From contig NC_059487.1 of NCBI RefSeq assembly GCF_018139145.2, forward strand, positions 6,035,792 through 6,099,791: DNA of 64,000 nucleotides, in the 5' to 3' direction. This DNA comes from Gymnogyps californianus (Eukaryota; Chordata; Aves; Accipitriformes; Cathartidae). The position numbers were made by a program, and so were the translations under genes. The notes beneath the pieces are model-generated. The model was not told the DNA's origin. It made no database searches and saw only the letters and a program-made list of their open reading frames with translations. Positions 38,341 through 64,000 of this stretch are shown here, piece after piece. The first letter of the stretch is position 1, and every line of letters begins with the position of its first letter.

Positions 38341-39033
38341 CTCATCTCATAAAAAAAAAAAACCTTCCCATTTCCATCTGTCACAGCAGAAGAGCCTGGC
38401 TGCAGGTCTCCAGCTTCTTCTCGAAGCTGGGCTGATGCATGTGGGGTGTTTCAGCCCTGGAGGAAGGCTCCAGAGCTGGCCGGGCTCCCCGCGGCCCCCA
38501 AGAGGAGCCCAGCCAGCTCCGGCGCCTTCCCCTGGGGCAGTGGTGGGGTCCCCAGCATCCCTGGGGATTGCGTGGTCATCTCCTGATATGGACTAGAGCA
38601 GGGCTACGGCAAGGTCAGAGACTCATCTGATAGCTTGAATAGAAGAGAAATGCCATCTCACAAGGGATTTTGAGATCATCTGAGTTTGGCTTCGCTCCGG
38701 TCTCGGGCAAAAAATCTTCCCCTCAGCTCAGTTTCTCTCCAGGAAGGGCAATGGGATGGGAAATGCCATCGCAGCTGGCTGAAATGTGTCATTTGGTTAC
38801 TGCAAAATGTAAGGTGATGCAAACCCAACTTGACAAAACAAAAGCCCTTTCTGGGACAGAATAACAAAATCAGACGCTCTGATGCAGAACATTTTTTCCT
38901 TCCCCCAGGAAAGCTACAGCGACAGGATTTTGTAACACACTTCAGAGGAGCTACATCTCCCAAGGGAAAAAGGGAGAGGAGTAACCCAGTGCAAGGGGGC
39001 ATCCTCAGCATGGGAGATGCTCATGGCACAGAA

Positions 39034-39119
39034 GGGTGCCTGCATCCTCATCCCATCATGCCCATCCATGATGGATGGGTGCCTGTATTCTCATATGGGT
39101 ACCCATCCGTGCCGTGAGC
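39034..39119. repeat. Imperfect 43-bp tandem duplication with small hairpin
   Basis: GGGTGCCTGCATCCTCAT at 39034 recurs as GGGTGCCTGTATTCTCAT at 39077. Between them CCCATCCA (39061-39068) and TGGATGGG (39072-39079) form a perfect 8-bp inverted repeat around TGA. Confidence 0.7.
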
Positions 39120-40711
39120 ATCTGCCATGCTGAGGCGGTCAAACATGTTCAGGCTCAATAATTGGGGGATTTAGGTGAGATTGGTGGCTCGGCACTGTTG
39201 AAACAGAGCTGACGGGCAGCACATCTCGGCTGGGCTTTATAAGCCACCAGTGAAACCGTCCCAACCACACCTTGGTGTCACCCAAAGAGGAGCCGACATC
39301 ACGTCACGGCTCCAGCGCAGAGGGAGAAGCAAGGGCATCTAGGCAGAGCGGGGAGCAGGCTGCCTTCTCGGTGGTGGCTTTCCACATTAAGCAGCTCCAT
39401 GGCTCCTTGCTTTCCCCCAGCGAGGCCAAGAGCCTTGTCCACGTGACACGAAATGCCCCAAAACCCGGGGAGAGCAGAGGCGGAGGGGGAGTGGGACCGG
39501 TGTGTAAGCGGGAGCTGCACCGGCTCCAGGGGATCTTCCCTGGAAAGCAAAAAGCACAAGTTCCCAGTGCCCTCTGCAGGAGGAAGCACAGCCCTTTTCC
39601 CCAAATTTTTGGGCCTTCCAGGAGGGCAGTGAGCAGCGGGACGGGCGTCTGTCACACACGGCTTGCTGTGTCCCCTGTGGGACAGCTGAGCGTGGCGCAG
39701 GGACCCGGAGGCCCACCTGCCCGTCCCCAGGGGCTCGGGGGAAGAAGCCATTTTGCACATTGATGTGTGCGTTGCTTCGCTGCAGGAACTTGGGGTCCCC
39801 GATAGCATGGCCGTGGCTGTTCCCAAGAGTCACCTGCAATAATCAACATGCGGCAAATAGACGGTGCTATTTATTCCTGGGGGAAATCCAGCTTGGTTAA
39901 CTGAGAGGTTTGGGTTTTGCACAGCAGAGCTGGGGCTTAACCTTACACTTGCTTTTTTGTCTCTGTTTTTATTTGGTGCTCAGGGAAAAACAAGGGGAAA
40001 AAAATGAAGAGATGGAAAACAAGGCTCCCCTAAAGCAGGGATCGCTGAAATGATCCCTTAAACCTCGCACGCCTCCATTGAGGAATCTGAGCAAGCAGCG
40101 TTGCACAGATGTACTTGTTCACTCACAAACGCCCTCCCTGAAGCCTCGCTGCTGGCCCGGGGAGCTCCCTCCCTCACCACGAACCCCACGCCAGGAACGA
40201 GGGCTCCGGTCCCGGGGTCTCGCTGATGAAGCTCACGAGAAATGCCCACTCCAGGCTGTCGGAGGTCGCCCACCCCCCTGGGGAAGCACGCAGCAAGGCA
40301 CTGCCCCTTCTGCCCCTGCTTTGCTGGGAAGAGAAAGCTTTTTGGCAAGCAGCAGCCAAGGAGCCGGTGGCTTTGCCAGAAGCTGGCTGTGGCGGTCAGC
40401 TGTAATTAAGAGCAGGACGTTACTGCGGGGGGTGACGGGAGAGGCCGACACCCGCGGCCGGTCACTCAGGGGTGGCAGAGGTAACCGCATCCCGGGTGTA
40501 TTAGCAGCCCCGCATTGCTCGGTGGCTGTTGAGTCCCGGGGCGTTTGGAGGTTTGCTGATGCCACGGGGGACCGCTGCCCTTCCCTCGGGGGTGTGAGCG
40601 CCTTCCCACCACGGCTGCAGGGAAGATGCTGGGACACGTGGAGCTGGTGGGACAGCGGGGAGATGGTGCACTGGGGCTCTGCCAGCAGTGGCGTGGGGAG
40701 CTCCCAAAGGC

Positions 40712-41001
40712 ATGGGCTGGCATGGCACGACACGGCACTGCACGGCACGCGGCCCGTGGCACGGTATGGCACGGTATGGCACAGCAGGCACGGCACGGCG
40801 CAGCAACGTGAAACAGCATGGCGGGATGTCGCATGGCACGCCATGGCGTGGTGGGGCACAGCACCATGCAGCGTGACATGGTGTGACACAGCACGCTATG
40901 GCGTGGCACAGCTTGGCATGGCAGTATACGGCGTGATATAAAATGCCACGGCACGGCACGGCACGGCACGGCACGGCACGGCACGGCACGGCACGGCACG
41001 G
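40712..41001. repeat. CACGG pentanucleotide array next to the RPN2 promoter
   Basis: Positions 40947-41001 are 11 perfect tandem copies of CACGG. From 40712 to 40946 the same 5-bp unit continues in degenerate form (GGCAC, GGCAT, GGTAT, GTGGC variants). Each perfect unit holds one CpG. The array ends 77 bp before the CCAAT box and 418 bp before the RPN2 start codon. Long ORFs crossing it on both strands are artefacts of the repeat. Confidence 0.95.
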
Positions 41002-41418
41002 GCACAGCACCCGGCGCGCCTTTACGCCGCTTCCCCTTTAAGGCGCCACGGCGCGCTGAGCGCCGCGGACGGCTCGGCCAATCAGCGCAGCCCACATCCT
41101 CGCCAGGGGCCGCCCCCGCCCGCCGCCGAAGGCCGCCGGGAGGCCCGTACCACTCTCGCCGCCCAGGGGAGCTGCTGCTGCCGCTTCTGGGCCAGCCGCG
41201 CCGCCGCCCGTTCCCCTCCGGTCTCCCGCCCGCCCCCCGCGGTTTGGTCCTCTTCACAGTTTCGCGGTGTCCGCAGCGGGCGCCCGTGGGGCTGAGGCCC
41301 CCTCGCAAAATACGCCGTCCCTCCCGCCTCCCCTGTGGCGCGGGCGCGATGGTGCGGACCGGGCCGGGGCGGGGCGCGGGGCGGAAGCGGCGCCGTGGCC
41401 CAGGCGGCGGGCGGCATC

Positions 41419-62494
<21,076 letters not shown>

Positions 62495-62850
62495 TACCAG
62501 AAGAATGGAAGAAATGGGGAAAAACAAAGCAAATGCCTTCAGAACAGAAGTGAATAACTGAAAGATCAGAAGAAGGAAGGCAGAAGCAGATTTTTTTATA
62601 TATTAAGTCAAAAGGGTGCCAGTTTTACTTTTTTAAAAACCTGATTTTCGTCGTTGTGTTCATGCTACTTGAGTGCTTTTCATATGAATCTGGAAAATCC
62701 TTTCTTCCCTGGATCCTCCCCGCCTTTTTCTCCCAGGACGTTTGAATTTCCTTTAGAAAAAGAGGAAAAAGAAAATACAATTCTGCCTTTCCCCAGGTGC
62801 CCTCTCCTCATCCTAAACAATTTGTGAATAAAGAGGAAAGAATGGTCCTG
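62495..62850 (+). other. RPN2: RPN2 3' untranslated region
   Basis: Short AT-rich 3' UTR after the TAG stop. It ends shortly after an AATAAA at 62827-62832, with T/GT-rich sequence (TTTTGTTTTTTGG) just downstream as expected for cleavage and polyadenylation. The exact end is inferred. Confidence 0.75.
62827..62832 (+). terminator. RPN2: RPN2 polyadenylation signal AATAAA
   Basis: Canonical AATAAA 333 bp after the stop codon, followed within 30 bp by a T/GT-rich element. It is the first canonical signal in the last exon after the stop. Confidence 0.85.
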
Positions 62851-63589
62851 AATTTTGTTTTTTGGCTCTCAGAGGCTGTGATTGGAAGTTGGGCTCACAT
62901 GAGAATGAAAAGAGCTTTTTCTGGTGGGTAATTCTGTGTATGAGTCATTGCTGTGTGAAGCTTCCTGTTCTTTCATGTCCTTTCCCAGAGGGACACGTTT
63001 ATTGGGGAGAACGTCCCACTCCTGCCAGTCCCTCGTGTGACGCTGTCATCTGCATTTCTCCGCTAACGGCTGTTCTCTCTGACTCCAGGATGGCGCCGGG
63101 CTGGGCTGTGCTGAGTTGCTGTGGGCCCTCGGGGCTCAGGCAGGAGGAGTCCTCAGGGCCTGGCCCTTGCGGGGAGCCAGCTGCGGTGCTGGTGTGCCTG
63201 GCTGTGTCTGACCCTGGCAGGTTTGGTGGGTCCCTTGAGTGGGTTCCCTTTCTTTCCAGCCTCTGGAAGTAACCTTCTCACTCCAAATACGAGTTTGATT
63301 GAGGTTATTGCCTCTGCTCTTCTGTGAAACCGAATGCCAGGAATCTGCTGGTTGCCATGTGGCCACGTTTGAGTTACTTGAGCTCTAACTTCTCAATTAA
63401 TTACTACCTTCAAGACCACTAAGCAGTGTTGAGGCAGCAGACTTGGGCTTTATCAAAGGACACACTGATAGTAATAATCAAAGGCCAAAATCTCTTCCTG
63501 ATGAGCAACTTCCACATGGGAAACTTAGCGGTTGCTCCCTCCCCTGCATCTATGTGTTGGCTCCTGTTTGTCCCGTGTCAGACTAGTTT
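62851..63589. other. Intergenic downstream of RPN2
   Basis: Unique sequence after the RPN2 polyadenylation site. An ORF of 136 codons at 62862-63272 lacks any recognised domain. No sign of GHRH, which follows RPN2 in mammals, is seen before the window ends. Confidence 0.55.
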
Positions 63590-63890
63590 CTTTAAAGGTC
63601 TTTTGGCAAAGGAACTTTATCAAATGTCTTTTGGAGGTCCAAGAAAATTGTATCAACCAGCAAGCATGTGGACAAAGGGTGTGGAGCTGAATCCTCCAAA
63701 GAACTTCACATGTGTGAGACATGACTCCACTTTATAAAAGCCATCTTGCCTCTTCCCCACTGCAGTTGTTCACACTTAGCTCACTGTTTCTGTTCTTTGT
63801 AATAGTTCCTACCCATTTGTTCCTTGTGAACATTATACTGGACGCCATAGAGGTTTAATGAACTATTCCTCTGACCTCCTGCACTCCTTC
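63590..63890 (-). mobile_element. Old non-LTR retrotransposon fragment (CR1/L3-like reverse transcriptase)
   Basis: On the minus strand, 63660-63601 reads in frame through FLDLQKTFDKVP, the conserved reverse-transcriptase motif of CR1-like LINEs (usually DLxKAFDxVPH). The rest, to about 63890, also resembles antisense CR1/L3 text but is frameshifted. The final His of the motif is lost. It is a dead remnant downstream of RPN2. Confidence 0.65.
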
Positions 63891-64000
63891 AAAAACCTGA
63901 TCTCATGCTGCATTCAAGTCCTCTGGGACTAAAGGAGTGTTAAGCAAGAAATAGTTAAGCTACTATTTGTAGCGTGTTACCCTGGAATTTCTTTTCACCC

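Larger units (their letters stand above)
37838..40711. other. Intergenic upstream of RPN2, no coding exon recognised
   Basis: Contains the AT-rich island at 38195-38340 and the 43-bp duplication at 39034; the rest is unique GC-rich sequence. In mammals, as I recall, a divergent neighbour (MROH8) lies upstream of RPN2. I find no exon I can attribute to it, but a diverged gene could be missed by eye. Confidence 0.5.

Noticed and set aside
40712..41001. CRISPR-like repeat array
   Set aside because: The units are 5 bp with no unique spacers; it is a eukaryotic microsatellite-type array.
40078..41308. Long ORFs on both strands with CRAVP- or GTAR-type repeats
   Set aside because: They are translations of the CACGG pentamer array.
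62862..64000. Possible GHRH exons downstream of RPN2, expected from mammalian gene order
   Set aside because: No GHRH-like peptide is found in the translated frames of this short stretch.

Overview
The window looks like part of a bird genome, probably from a small GC-rich chromosome. The evidence is one vertebrate multi-exon gene with GT-AG introns, a CR1 LINE 3' end finishing in the typical ATTCTATGATTCT repeats, and three copies of a solo LTR of a type common in birds. I cannot name the species.

Right part (about 41.0-62.85 kb, + strand): one complete gene, RPN2 (ribophorin II), a subunit of the ER oligosaccharyltransferase. I could place all 17 coding exons by splice site and reading frame. 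They join without a break into a 632-residue protein: signal peptide, large luminal domain, three membrane segments, short tail. The promoter is a TATA-less CpG island with a CCAAT box, GC boxes and a YY1-like site over the start codon. In the last intron (60282-60329) lies a 48-nt, frame-preserving candidate cassette exon that would add 16 basic residues to the cytosolic tail. A polyadenylation signal lies at 62827.

Left part (1-41.0 kb): GC-rich DNA in which I recognise no coding exon on either strand; its many ORFs look like GC-rich or tandem-repeat artefacts. It holds a + strand solo LTR (5413-6040), a CR1 3' end (16571-16793), MIR-like fragments, a possible older LTR-like unit near 20.3-20.8 kb, a hairpin-forming old repeat near 23.1 kb, a 7-bp minisatellite (37697-37837), a 60-bp purine tract, a 19-base C run, and a pentanucleotide array (40712-41001) ending about 420 bp before the RPN2 start codon. 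Several 50-250 bp AT-rich islands with paired homeodomain or GATA-type sites stand out and are candidate regulatory elements.

RPN2 introns 2 and 14 each carry a solo LTR of the same family as the upstream copy, both antisense to the gene. Downstream of RPN2 (62.85-64 kb) there is only intergenic DNA with a decayed reverse-transcriptase fragment on the minus strand.

I see no bacterial-type operons, CRISPR arrays, rRNA or tRNA genes. No new multi-gene system is visible. The most worthwhile leads are the RPN2 cassette exon, the promoter-proximal pentamer array and the AT-rich islands.
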